NCBI GenBank assembly: GCA_029259535.1
Contig: JAPHEF010000016.1
Location: 1-37,666, forward strand
Direction of reading: 5' to 3'
Origin: Alkanophaga liquidiphilum
Lineage (GTDB): Archaea > Halobacteriota > Syntropharchaeia > Alkanophagales > B39-G2
DNA length: 37,666 nucleotides
The translations under genes and the position numbers were made by a program. Positions 1 through 8,464 of the stretch are shown here, piece after piece. The notes below the pieces were generated by a model. It ran no database searches and was not told the origin of the DNA. It was given only the letters and a program-made list of their open reading frames with translations. The first letter of the stretch is position 1, and every line of letters begins with the position of its first letter.

Positions 1-525
1 CAGACGGCTTCGGGGAAGGGCTGCCGGAATTCTGTCAGAGCTCCATCCCGTCTCTAAAACCTCTGTCCGGAACTGGATAAAGAAAAGAAATTTGAAGAGA
101 AGCTACCGGTTACGACAGAGAAAAAAAAGAAATCTGGTTGCCTCAGACGAAACAGTTGTTAAGGCAAGAAGAAAGAAGTACTATGTTTATTCTGCGGTAG
201 ATGTGGAAAGGAATGAGTTAATTATGAGAGTTTATACAACACGGAATTATCTAACTAAAGTCTTTAAAGGGAGTGCTAGAATACTGCGAGAATAAGCCCG
301 GATTCATTATAGATAAAGCTTGGTTGATTGATGCTTTGAGAGTCTTGGTTTAGAATTTGAACATCAGTCCTCTCGGTGAGATTATGAAGCTCGGTAGAAT
401 CGGTGTTTTTCGCTGAAGCAGCGGATAAAGACATTCTTTTGCACAATTAGCTTTTAATCCTGTTAGAAACTGGAATATGTTCTGTAAGTTGTTCATGCTT
501 TATTATAATCGGTTGCGGTGGTGTT
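1..525 (+). pseudogene. IS6/IS240-like transposase relic, 5' end off the window
   Basis: An open frame runs in from the window edge and ends at 295. It encodes a helix-turn-helix-like stretch (SELHPVSKTSVRNWIKK), then DETVVKARRKKYYVYSAVDVERNELI, the first catalytic Asp region of an IS6/IS240-like DDE transposase. Beyond the stop the same protein continues in other frames: FIIDKAWLIDALESLGLEFEHQS at about 300-370 and TFFCTISFNPVRNWNMF at about 435-485, with the C-terminal end near 520. Several indels break it, so it is a decayed copy. The relic at 14886-15515 keeps the same blocks (VDETVLKYNGRKCYLFAALDVE), which supports the family call. Calling it IS6 rather than another DDE family is inference from the spacing of the blocks. 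Terminal repeats were not resolved. Confidence 0.7.
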
Positions 526-573
526 TATGTTAAGTCTATGTTAAGTGGGCATGTCTACGGAGAAAAATCGAAA

Positions 574-584
574 GTTTTATATGC
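574..584 (+). promoter_or_regulatory. Probable TATA box for the formate-dehydrogenase-like operon
   Basis: GTTTTATATGC lies about 60 bases before the ATG at 640. An archaeal start site about 25 bases downstream would give a leader of roughly 35 bases. That leader contains GAGGCGAG at 628-635, a weak ribosome binding site close to the ATG. No operator repeat was recognised. Confidence 0.45.
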
Positions 585-639
585 TGTGATATACGAGCAA
601 TCAGCGGGAGGTAAATATAAGGGAAACGAGGCGAGATAA

Positions 640-3372
640 ATGGCGACAAGAACAAACTCTATTAGTTATAGCGATTTAAGAATGTCAAGGCGGACGTTCA
701 TCAAACTGACTGCTTTGGGAACCGCAGCGGCTCTCAGCGGGATCAACAATGTTAGTGCATATCCAGAGACTGTTAAGCTGATCGAACTGGCGAGCGAACT
801 GGCGAGCGCGGCTCCGGAACCAGGAGTGAAGCTCGTAAAGTCCGTGTGCTCCCATTGCGCAATAGGCTGTGGATTCCTGGGAAGAGTCGAAGATGGTGTG
901 TTTACTAGCATGGAACCCTGGGAGACACATCCGATAAATGCGGGCGGGATGTGCTCCAAAGGCGCATCTATTAGAGAAATAGTGGTCTCGGAGACACGAC
1001 TTCATTATCCAATGAAGAAAGAAGGTGGCAGGTGGAAGCGAATCTCATGGGATGCAGCACTTGACGAGATCGCATCAAAGATGGCAGAGGTTCGTGCGAA
1101 ATACGGACCAGACTCAGTAATGTTTATAGGTTCTGCGAAGATGACGAATGAGGAGTGCTACCTATTCAGGAAGTTAGCGGCTTTCTGGGGCACTAACAAT
1201 GTGGATCATCAAGCTCGAATATGTCATTCCACAACTGTTGCAGGACTGGCGAATACATGGGGTTTCGGCGCACAGACGAATAATGTTAACGACATGAGGC
1301 ACAGCAAATGCTTGTTCTTCCTTGGCTCGAATGCTGCGGAGGCACATCCAGTCGCAATGCAGCACTTCCTCGAGGCTAAGGACAGGGGTGCAGTAATAAT
1401 AGTTGTGGACCCGAGGTTCACGAAGACGGCATCAAAAGCTGATATATTCGCGAGAATACGCCCGGGGACTGATGTTGCATTCATGCTCGGCCTCGTTAAT
1501 GTCATAGTGAACAACAACTGGCATGATAAGGAGTTCATAAAGAACAGAACAATCGGATTTGAGGACTTATGGGAAGTTGCAAAGGACTATACACCAGAGG
1601 TTGTGGAGGACATCACTTGGGTGCCTGCTGATACAATCAGGCTCATAGCACGCACGCTATACGAGAATAAGCCATCCACTGTCATCTGGGCAATGGGTCA
1701 GACTCAGCACACCGTCGGCACTAATAACATCCACATGTCGGCAATCCTTAACCTCGTCCTTGGACATGCCGGGCAGTCAGGTGGCGGATGTCAACCATTG
1801 AGGGGACATGACAACGTCCAGGGTGCAACTGACCTTTGTATACTATCGCATTCGCTGCCAGGGTATTATGGACTCAGTGAGAAAGCATGGAGGCACTGGT
1901 GCGATGTATGGGGTATTTCATACGAAGAAATGAAAAGCAGGTTTGCATCGGAAGAGCTCATGCACAAGCCTGGGTTCACAGTTGCTCGCTGGTATGAAGG
2001 TGTTATTCTCCCAGAAGCCGAGATTGACCAACCGCATAATATAAAGATATGCTTCTTCTGGGGGCATTCGGCAAACTCAATCAGCGAGATGAAGCGAATG
2101 AAGGAAGCGATGGAAAAACTTGACCTACTGGTTGTAGTTGACCCACATGCAACTCCCGCTTCTGCAATACCTGATAGAGCAGATGGGATAATATTGCTGC
2201 CCGCATCTACGGTATTCGAGAAGGAAGGTTCCGTTACCACAAGTGGAAGGCAGGTCCAGTGGCGAAACAAGATTGTGGAGCCGCTATTCGAGTCTAAGCC
2301 TGATTTCTGGATAATTCAGCAACTTGCGGCGAAGTTAGAAGAGAAGACCGGACTGGCATTTAAGAGATACTTCACTTATGCACGCCCTGAGGATGTATGG
2401 CCCGAGATAAAGGCAGGAATGCTGACTATTGGAATGAGACAGGACCCAGAAAGGTTGAAACGACAGCAGGATTATGATTATACTTTTGATAGAGATACAA
2501 CGTGGTCAGAAGCACTTGGAGAATACTGGGGGCTGCCATGGCCTTGCTGGAACGATACGCACCCCGGAACGCCGATATTATATGACGATTCGAAACCAGT
2601 AAGCAAAGGGGGACACGATTTCAGAGCGAGATGGGGCACTACCGTTCCTGAGGAGGCGGGGAAGCATGTTGGAGAATCATTGCTTAGAGAGGATAATCCT
2701 GTTGCTCAGTATGGCTATGCATACGATCCTGCAGAGATCGAGCGTGCGCTGGCAGAGGGGCAACCACCGACAGGGAGAGGTAAAGCCAGGATATGGGCTT
2801 GGAACCTGCCAGACCCTGTTCCAGTGCACAGGGAGCCGATAGAGAGTCCAAGACCTGACTTAATCGATAAGTATCCGACTTATGATGATGCGCCAAAGTT
2901 CTATCGTGTGCTGACGAAGTTTAAAAGCAATCAACAGGCTCGAAGGAATCTCGTAGATGAGTATCCACTCATTCTTACCACCGGAAGGCAGGTAGAGCAC
3001 ATGGGAGGAGGAGCAGAGACGAGGGCATGTCCTTACCTCGTGGAACTTCAGCCTGAGATGTATGCAGAGATAAACCCAGCACTCGCTGCACAGATCGGTG
3101 TCAGACATTGGGATTACATCTGGGTGGAGACACTTCGTGGTAGATGCAAGGTCAGGGCTTATGTTACGGAGCGAGTGAACGAAAAAGAAGTGTTCATGCC
3201 TTTCCATTGGGCTGGCTGGTTTGAAGGTGTATCTTATAAGGAGAGATATCCGCCTGGATGCGCAGAGCTCGCACTCGGTGATTCTTGCAACATCATCACC
3301 GTGGATGGCTACGACAGAGTAACACAGATGCAGGAGACAAAAGTGTGCCTGTGCAGGGTCATTAAAGCATAG
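640..3372 (+). CDS. Tat-exported formate-dehydrogenase-type molybdopterin oxidoreductase, catalytic subunit
   Basis: This 910-residue protein belongs to the DMSO reductase/formate dehydrogenase superfamily. Residues 16-34 form a twin-arginine signal (SRRTFIKLTALG followed by Ala-rich sequence), so the enzyme should act outside the membrane. A [4Fe-4S] site follows: C70, C73, C77 and C105 (CSHCAIGC, then GGMCSKG). The segment DHQARICHSTTVAGLANTWG aligns with the active-site region of FdnG-type formate dehydrogenases. C195-H196 occupies the selenocysteine/cysteine-His position, so this would be a Cys variant. FLGSNAAEAHPVAMQ and IVVDPRFT are also typical of FDH-N alpha chains. The C-terminal molybdopterin-binding domain is present (LTTGRQVEHMGGGAETR, then INPALAAQIGV). 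It heads an operon with an Fe-S subunit 13 bases downstream and a membrane anchor. Formate as substrate is inferred from sequence class; a related oxyanion or sulfur reductase cannot be excluded. Confidence 0.88.
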   Translation: MATRTNSISYSDLRMSRRTFIKLTALGTAAALSGINNVSAYPETVKLIELASELASAAPEPGVKLVKSVCSHCAIGCGFLGRVEDGVFTSMEPWETHPINAGGMCSKGASIREIVVSETRLHYPMKKEGGRWKRISWDAALDEIASKMAEVRAKYGPDSVMFIGSAKMTNEECYLFRKLAAFWGTNNVDHQARICHSTTVAGLANTWGFGAQTNNVNDMRHSKCLFFLGSNAAEAHPVAMQHFLEAKDRGAVIIVVDPRFTKTASKADIFARIRPGTDVAFMLGLVNVIVNNNWHDKEFIKNRTIGFEDLWEVAKDYTPEVVEDITWVPADTIRLIARTLYENKPSTVIWAMGQTQHTVGTNNIHMSAILNLVLGHAGQSGGGCQPLRGHDNVQGATDLCILSHSLPGYYGLSEKAWRHWCDVWGISYEEMKSRFASEELMHKPGFTVARWYEGVILPEAEIDQPHNIKICFFWGHSANSISEMKRMKEAMEKLDLLVVVDPHATPASAIPDRADGIILLPASTVFEKEGSVTTSGRQVQWRNKIVEPLFESKPDFWIIQQLAAKLEEKTGLAFKRYFTYARPEDVWPEIKAGMLTIGMRQDPERLKRQQDYDYTFDRDTTWSEALGEYWGLPWPCWNDTHPGTPILYDDSKPVSKGGHDFRARWGTTVPEEAGKHVGESLLREDNPVAQYGYAYDPAEIERALAEGQPPTGRGKARIWAWNLPDPVPVHREPIESPRPDLIDKYPTYDDAPKFYRVLTKFKSNQQARRNLVDEYPLILTTGRQVEHMGGGAETRACPYLVELQPEMYAEINPALAAQIGVRHWDYIWVETLRGRCKVRAYVTERVNEKEVFMPFHWAGWFEGVSYKERYPPGCAELALGDSCNIITVDGYDRVTQMQETKVCLCRVIKA

Positions 3373-3385
3373 GAGGGAGTGAGAA

Positions 3386-3940
3386 ATGGTAATCTATAAA
3401 TTCTTACAGGATGTGGAGAGATGCATAGACTGCGGAGGGTGTTTTGCCGCATGTAAAGACTATAACGGAGTGCCGGAGGGAATATCGAGGATAAGAGTGG
3501 TAAAAGTCGGCGAAGGGAAGCCAGGGGAGAGATTCGTAGCAATTGGTTGTATGCACTGCACCAACCCGCCATGCTTGAGAGCGTGTCCGGTGAAGGCGAT
3601 ATTCAAGACAGCAGAAGGTATAGTTCTGAACGACAAGGACAAATGCATCGGGTGCGGCTATTGCGGTTGGGCGTGCCCGTTTGGAGCTCCGAAGTATCCT
3701 CATGAAGTTCCAGAAGAACTCGGAGAATATAGAGGAATAATGGACAAATGCACCTTCTGCACCGTCCCGTTTAAGCAAGAGAAGGATGCGGCTGGGAATC
3801 TGATACTGCGCGAGCCAAAACCAAGATGTGTTTCCTTCTGCGCAACCAAGGCACGGCTTGGTGGAGATGTCACGGAGATAACAAAAACATATACTGCGAG
3901 AAGGGCTAGAAGATTGGCTAGGACGCAAGTAGGGGTGTAG
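3386..3940 (+). CDS. Four-cluster ferredoxin-type electron-transfer subunit (FdhB/DmsB-like)
   Basis: The 184-residue beta subunit would carry electrons between the molybdenum site and the membrane anchor. Four [4Fe-4S] motifs are visible: C13/C16/C19/C23 (CIDCGGCFAAC), C55/C58/C63/C67 (CMHCTNPPCLRACP), C87/C90/C93/C97 (CIGCGYCGWACP) and C122/C125/C148/C152. This is the standard arrangement of DmsB/FdnH/PhsB-type subunits. It has no signal peptide, as expected if it is exported folded and piggyback with the Tat-bearing alpha subunit. AGGAGGGAG lies just before the ATG at a normal distance and settles the start. Its place between the catalytic subunit and the anchor fits a three-part complex. 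Confidence 0.9.
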   Translation: MVIYKFLQDVERCIDCGGCFAACKDYNGVPEGISRIRVVKVGEGKPGERFVAIGCMHCTNPPCLRACPVKAIFKTAEGIVLNDKDKCIGCGYCGWACPFGAPKYPHEVPEELGEYRGIMDKCTFCTVPFKQEKDAAGNLILREPKPRCVSFCATKARLGGDVTEITKTYTARRARRLARTQVGV

Positions 3941-3947
3941 ACAGGAT

Positions 3948-4934
3948 ATGAGCCACTTACCACACGTTCTCTTCACCGTGTTCACGCAGATATCGGTTGG
4001 GGCACTGCTGTCAATGCTCATTGCGGATTTCCTCGCGAAGGACGATAAAGAGTTGAACTTTATCGAGACAGGGGTATGGGTCAGTCCTGTTGCCCTCGCC
4101 ATCGGCGGTATTGCCATGCTCTCGCACGAAGCACGTCCGATGTTAGCTGCGACGTCAATAACTAAGAACTTCCCAGCATCACCGCTAAGCCTCGAAGCCG
4201 GCATAATGACCGGATTCGGAATCCTGATGGCAGTATACTTCCTTCTATGGATACTACATCCAGATTACGGCACCCCGGGGATTAGGAGAATTCCGGGATT
4301 AAATGCATTAGCGAAGTGGCTCACTCCTATCAGGAAGCCTGTTGGGATTATAGGTGTAGTAGTGGGGTTTATATTCGTTCCAGCAAGCGCAGCTGTATAT
4401 ATGATACCGGGCTTGCCCGGTACGAGTTTGATTACAACGCCCATCTTCTTCTATGTTACCACCCTGCTTGCAGGTGTAACGGCAGTAGCAGCGGTTCTCT
4501 CAGTGAAGTACATGATAAAAAAGGAGAGCGAAGAACTACTGACACGATTGCTCTGGGTTAGCTGGGGTATCTCGCTGATAATGATAATAGTGTTAATCCT
4601 CGCTATCCCTGCAAACATATCATCGTTGAAAGCCCCGGCAGAGACAGTGGCAGCGAGTATGGCACGGGCGAAGACACTGGAAGAGATTATAGCAGGTGAA
4701 TGGACTCCTCTCTTCTGGGCACGATTGATAGTAGGCGTTATACTTCCGATCATATGCCTGGCAGTGCTTCCATTTGCATTGAGGAAGAAGGAGATAACAA
4801 AAGCATCTGGTATCACAGTTCTTCTCTTCGTTCTTCTGCTGATAGGGGAGATCTCGGGGAGAATGGTGCTACTTGCATCAAGCGTGCCACTCGGAGAGGT
4901 TGCACCCTACGTGCTATCTTACATGCCTGTATAA
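3948..4934 (+). CDS. DmsC-type membrane anchor subunit, probable quinol/quinone site
   Basis: The protein has 328 residues and about eight hydrophobic segments. It opens with HVLFTVFTQISVGALLSMLIADF, close to the first helix of DMSO reductase anchor proteins (DmsC family: FTxxxQxxVG). It lacks the haem-binding histidine pattern of FdnI-type cytochrome b anchors and is not obviously NrfD-like. It starts 7 bases after the beta subunit stop. Pairing an FDH-type catalytic chain with a DmsC-type anchor suggests direct exchange with a membrane quinone or phenazine-like carrier without haem. Direction and electron partner cannot be read from sequence. The operon ends here, followed by a terminator-like hairpin. 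Confidence 0.8.
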   Translation: MSHLPHVLFTVFTQISVGALLSMLIADFLAKDDKELNFIETGVWVSPVALAIGGIAMLSHEARPMLAATSITKNFPASPLSLEAGIMTGFGILMAVYFLLWILHPDYGTPGIRRIPGLNALAKWLTPIRKPVGIIGVVVGFIFVPASAAVYMIPGLPGTSLITTPIFFYVTTLLAGVTAVAAVLSVKYMIKKESEELLTRLLWVSWGISLIMIIVLILAIPANISSLKAPAETVAASMARAKTLEEIIAGEWTPLFWARLIVGVILPIICLAVLPFALRKKEITKASGITVLLFVLLLIGEISGRMVLLASSVPLGEVAPYVLSYMPV

Positions 4935-4949
4935 AAGAAAAGATGAGAC

Positions 4950-4986
4950 GGTTGTGGGATAATAAAATCCACAACCCTCTATTTTT
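4950..4986 (+). terminator. Hairpin plus T-run terminator of the formate-dehydrogenase-like operon
   Basis: An 8-bp stem (GGTTGTGG at 4950-4957 with CCACAACC at 4969-4976) is followed by a T-rich run ending at 4986. It sits in the gap between the plus-strand operon and the convergent fdhD relic, where a terminator is expected. Confidence 0.65.
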
Positions 4987-5025
4987 GGATTTATTCCATT
5001 AACATCATCGTGGCAATGTTCGTTA

Positions 5026-5731
5026 TCACAAAATCCTCCAATCATTCGTATAAACATTAAACCCGTTATCGCGGGCGAAACCGACAAGGGTTATGCCAAA
5101 TTTCTCAGCATCTCGTATTGCCAGTTCAGTAGGTGCGGAAACGCTTATAACAATTGGGAAACCCGCAAAGATTACCTTCTTTATCGTGGAGTGCGTCTGT
5201 CTGCAAGAAGTCAACAAAACACTCTCGGGAATCTCTATCCCGTGCTTAATGCACGTTCCTATGAGCTTGTCTATCGCACAATGTCGGCTTACATCTTCGA
5301 TAAAGATGCCCTCGCCATTTTGATCGAGAGCCGCAACTACATGCGTGCCACCCGTCACTTTATACAATACGCCTTTCTCACCTAACTCTTTTACACGTTT
5401 AAACACGCCTTCGCACCTTATTTTTATCCTTGAATTGACCTTCGAGGGATTCTGATGGACTTCTCGCTCTAATGTAACACGTATTACATATTTCCAGGGG
5501 TTCGCCTCTTCGCCATCAAGATTCGCGATGTAAGAAGGGTCAAGCCCTTCAGATTTTATGACCGATTGCGAGTTCTTCAAAATGGGAAGGCAGACAAAAT
5601 AACCGGGTGTTAATCTTTCCGCCGACTTTTATCTTTACTTCTGCCTCTCGAATGACGAAATCATTTACTAAATCTTCGTAAGAGTCTGTCCTCAGAAATA
5701 TCCGTAATTTCCATGCAGACGCCCTTGTCAT
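5026..5731 (-). pseudogene. fdhD: FdhD-like sulfur-carrier/accessory protein, broken by a frameshift
   Basis: Two minus-strand frames together give one FdhD protein, needed to make formate dehydrogenases active (sulfur transfer to the molybdenum cofactor). The first (5731 to 5549) encodes the N-terminal part, DFVIREAEVKIKVGG to PSHFEELAIGH. The second (5580 to 5026) continues with KSEGLDPSYI, then TGGTHVVAALD, EDVSRHCAIDKLIG, ILTS-like SCR and SAPTELAIRDAEKFGITLVGF, all FdhD landmarks. The frame changes at about 5555-5560, in a short A-run, so one base was gained or lost; a sequencing or assembly error is possible. The CxxC loop of many bacterial FdhD proteins is not evident. It lies downstream of tatA on the same strand and faces the enzyme operon. 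The start at 5731 is uncertain. Confidence 0.78.
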
Positions 5732-5866
5732 CCTTTTGCTTTTCTTTCTTACCCAGCTGTTTCAGCGCATTCTCGGCGTTCATCTTCAATCCGCTTGAGA
5801 CGTGTTCAAGGATTTTCGTCTCTTCTCCAGAACGGTATAATCGAATTGGTTTTTATACTCTGAGAA

Positions 5867-6220
5867 CTAGCCCTTCTCAGATTTGGACGAAGTTTCCAAC
5901 CTTGCCCGAATCTCCTCCTTTAATTCATCCTCGGTCTTACCCTCGGTATCTATGCCCATATACGCAGCCACTTCTTTTATGTTTACACCCTCACCCTTTG
6001 CCTTCGCTGCCGCTTTTACCTTCGCTTTCGGTATCTCTTCCTCACTGTCCATAATGGATTCTTCAAGTTTCTTGTAACTCAGTTCCGCCTCGCGCTTCGC
6101 CTTTTTAAACTCCCCCATTGCCTGTCCAAGAGAGCGGGCGAGCTGCGGTACCTTCGATGCACCGAATAACAAAACAATTGCCACGATTCCTATAACAATC
6201 ATCTCCGTTGTACCTATCAT
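5867..6220 (-). CDS. tatA: Twin-arginine translocase subunit TatA
   Basis: The 117-residue protein has a short N-terminal membrane helix (MIVIGIVAIVLLFGASKVPQLARSLG) ending in the FG hinge and an amphipathic helix, the TatA/E signature. A charged C-terminal tail follows (KEVAAYMGIDTEGKTEDELK). TatA forms the transport pore for folded proteins with a Tat signal, and the catalytic subunit at 640 carries one. GGGGGTG lies 9 bases before the ATG at 6220. A second ATG at 6202, directly before the helix, is an alternative. The two tatC genes lie 7 kb away rather than adjacent. Confidence 0.93.
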   Translation of the reverse strand: MIGTTEMIVIGIVAIVLLFGASKVPQLARSLGQAMGEFKKAKREAELSYKKLEESIMDSEEEIPKAKVKAAAKAKGEGVNIKEVAAYMGIDTEGKTEDELKEEIRARLETSSKSEKG

Positions 6221-6234
6221 TCCCTTTTACACCC

Positions 6235-6246
6235 CCATATATATGG
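6235..6246 (-). promoter_or_regulatory. Palindromic TATA-like box upstream of tatA
   Basis: CCATATATATGG is a perfect 12-base palindrome just upstream of tatA. It fits an archaeal TATA element. It lies only about 15 bases before the ATG at 6220, so it suits a start at 6202 or a regulatory site better than a standard promoter for 6220. Confidence 0.35.
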
Positions 6247-6261
6247 AAAGATGTAGGTTAT

Positions 6262-6428
6262 GCATTTTGAGCCGAAAAGCTCAAAATGCTTCGTGCGATG
6301 TCATCTTTCGTCCATCGCACCGGGTGTAACCCCACACCCTCTATCCCGTTCGGCTCTTCGGGATTGCGTTTGCGATGCCGGCTATCTTGCTTCGGCTCGC
6401 CTCGCCGCCGGCTTGCCGGCAATCGCAA
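6262..6428. other. Array of five consecutive stem-loops upstream of tatA
   Basis: Five hairpins follow one another. The arms are: 11 bp, 6262-6272 with 6279-6289; 8 bp, 6293-6300 with 6313-6320; 6 bp, 6322-6327 with 6334-6339; 6 bp (ATCCCG/CGGGAT), 6343-6348 with 6359-6364; and 13 bp with one bulged A, 6370-6382 with 6415-6428. The block is GC-rich compared with its flanks and lies between tatA and an IS relic. On the minus strand a frame stays open through most of it, as happens where a tnpB 3' end overlaps a transposon right end. A structured leader RNA for tatA or another transposon end are both possible. Confidence 0.6.
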
Positions 6429-6485
6429 CTGATCCACTTGGTATTATTAATTGAGTGTGATATAAATATTATGGTCTTCTTCATC

Positions 6486-7458
6486 TCACCATTCCGATAA
6501 TTTCTGAATAACCCTCTTTTCCCTGAAACCGAACTCAAAAGTCATCCCTGTTAAGAGGACAGAAAAAGAACACCTCTTTTTAACTAGTTCGAAAGCATAG
6601 CAGCGCAATCTCTTCAAACTGAAAGCTTCTTTCCCCAATTTTATCACGTCCTCTACTATAGCCCTTAAACTCTTAAGATTTAGCTTTAATCCTTCAAACA
6701 ACCTCTTTACAAGCTTTCTATACCTCTTCTTCTCCTCAACGTTCTTCGAGTTAAAGATAAAAAGAGGATAACTTATCAGCCCTTTAAGCCTCTCAAACCT
6801 GAAATTTTTCTTTGGGATTTAGAGGCACTACACCGTATCTAATCCCAATCAGATAGTTCTTGTAGGCGTAAAATCCTTCGTTGATTATTGCATCTCCAAA
6901 CCTTATCAGCTTTCTTCTCTTCAGCAATTCAAGAATCAGGGGATAAATTCTGCTCTCATGGACATTTGCTGGATATACGTGGAAGAATAAAGGTGTTAGA
7001 GTTTTGTAGTCAATCAGAATCATCATCTTCATCCCAAGAAAGAATCCCATCGTTGAATAACCCCACTTGTAGGGTTTATCCTTTAAATCTCTCCTCCTGA
7101 AAGGATTTATTTTGAATTTACGTTAAGAATCGAGAAAACAAAGTTTATGAGCTGCTCCGATTCAAATTTTGACATGAAATTGTAGACAGATTTTAATTTT
7201 ATCTCCTCTTCTATCCTCAAGGACTTTCTGAGTTCATATCGTTTATTTACTTCGCTAATACTTCGCTAACAGCATAAGAGATCTCCAGTTCGAAAAACAT
7301 TGCTAAATGACTTTAAGGAATTCTATGGCTTTATTGACTGGAGTTATTTTATATCTTGCCAGAGCTTTCTTCGTTTCCCTTTTTTCGAGCTCATCTATGA
7401 CTTTTGATAGAAGCTCCCACTTCTCGTCTCCTTTCATCGGATAGACCGGTAATCTCAT
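6486..7458 (-). pseudogene. Decayed IS4-like DDE transposase
   Basis: The gene starts near 7458 (MRLPVYPMKGDEKWELLSKVIDELEKRE) and continues through several frames: SEVNKRYELRKSLRIEEEIKLKSVYNF near 7250, then MMILIDYKTLTPLFFHVYPANVHESRIYPLI and FGDAIINEGFYAYKNYLIGIRYGVVPLNP (7050-6793). The C-terminal part ends at 6486. The IDYKTLTPLFFHVYPANVHES block is a DDE transposase second-Asp region, and stops and frameshifts make it inactive. A piece of the same family's C-terminus (SYPLxIFN...EEKKRYRKLVK) reappears at 12121-12370, fused to another gene. The IS4 assignment is by general pattern only. Confidence 0.7.
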
Positions 7459-7605
7459 TCCAATCACCGAGAAAAGGTATAGTCAGTGGGATTTATTAAT
7501 TTTACGGTTTATTTCTGCTTTTATTTCTGATTTTAAGTTGTTTGGTTTTGTCCCGTTGGAATGGAAGGTAGGAAAGTTGTTTGTTTTAGATATTAAGGTT
7601 CGTGA

Positions 7606-7985
7606 ATGAAGATTGTATTGTGAGTTAGTTATTATTTTTATTCCTCCTCACTTCCTCTGCAAAAGGATATACCTATCCGAAGATATCCGAGAATCCATGG
7701 AGTCATTCTCCAATCACGGTGCACATTGATGACGTGAATATTCCGGATGAATATGTTCCTTCTTATAGAGAAGATGTTATGAGGGCACTTCAGTATTGGG
7801 AATGGGGAAGTGGAGGGAATGGAAAATTATCCTATGACGTTGTTTTTTCTCCAGTAAAGAGCAGGGAAGAGGCTGATATCTGCATAAGCTGGGTGAAAAC
7901 AATAGAAGGAAATCTGGCGGGATATACAAAGACGAACTCTGATGGAGAAGTATTTTTACACGTGGACATTGTTCTAGTGCATTGA
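7606..7985 (+). pseudogene. Truncated matrixin-like secreted metalloprotease
   Basis: The frame ending at 7985 reads PITVHIDDVNIPDEY, ALQYWEWGSG, then SREEADICISWVKTIEGNLAGYT. This matches the N-terminal half of archaeal matrixin-type zinc proteases (V-x-I-x-D; AL-x-YWE; ADI-x-I-x-W; AGYT). It stops before the expected HExxHxxGxxH zinc site, so no catalytic centre is present. The same frame extends upstream without a start as LLFLFLLTSSAKGYTYPK, which looks like the end of a signal peptide. An ATG at 7606 (MKIVL) lies in another frame, so the signal peptide has also been frameshifted. An IS630 relic begins 38 bases downstream and may have caused the truncation. Confidence 0.5.
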
Positions 7986-8022
7986 CAACATAATTTATAA
8001 TAAAGAAGCACATAAACATTAT

Positions 8023-8440
8023 ATGCCTGCAAAAAGGTATCATGTATTCTTGAGCGATGAGGAAAGAGAATATCTTGAAAGATTAGTCAGCACTGGAACT
8101 AACAAAGCTCGAAGAACAACCAGAGCAAGAATTCTACTGCTTGCAGATGAAAGCAAAGGACCAGGAAAAACAGATAAAGAGATCTCAGAAGCTTTAGGAG
8201 TTTGCATGAGAACTACGATCCAAAGAAACCCGTAATATACGTTGATGAAAGACCCTTCCAGCTTCTGGAAGATGTTATCCAACCAATTACAATGAAAAAG
8301 GATTTCCAGAAAGACAAGAAAACTGTGTAAGAAGTTCGAATTCCACTGCACTCCTAAGAAGGCAAGCTGGTTGAACATGGCGGAGATGCAAGAGAGAAGC
8401 TGAGGAGGCATTATTCTAATGTTAAAAATTAGATTGCCAG
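8023..8440 (+). pseudogene. IS630-family transposase relic with internal deletion
   Basis: Residues from 8023 (VFLSDEEREYLERLV, TRARILLLADESKG, KEISEALGVCMRTT) give the N-terminal helix-turn-helix of IS630 transposases. From about 8212 other frames read YDPKKPVIYVDERPFQLLEDVIQP (the DE region of the DDE domain) and FEFHCTPKKASWLNMAEMQ (8335-8395, the conserved TPxxASWLNxxE block). The segments between these blocks are missing and the frames do not join, so the gene is dead. Confidence 0.75.
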
Positions 8441-8464
8441 TGCACTAGTCGGGACTACCTCCTT

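Noticed and set aside
1225..1230. Possible selenocysteine codon in the formate-dehydrogenase-type subunit
   Set aside because: The active-site codon is an ordinary Cys codon (residue 195) and no in-frame TGA occurs in the gene.
3404..4204. A 266-codon open frame on the minus strand across the Fe-S and anchor subunit genes
   Set aside because: It lies opposite two clear genes with strong ferredoxin and DmsC motifs, has no recognisable domain and spans their junction; it is a shadow frame.
5739..5800. A short lysine-rich minus-strand frame (MNAENALKQLGKKEKQ) before fdhD as a separate gene or the true FdhD start
   Set aside because: It runs out of frame with the FdhD N-terminal block and has no family resemblance; it could be a second frameshift, but the evidence is too thin.
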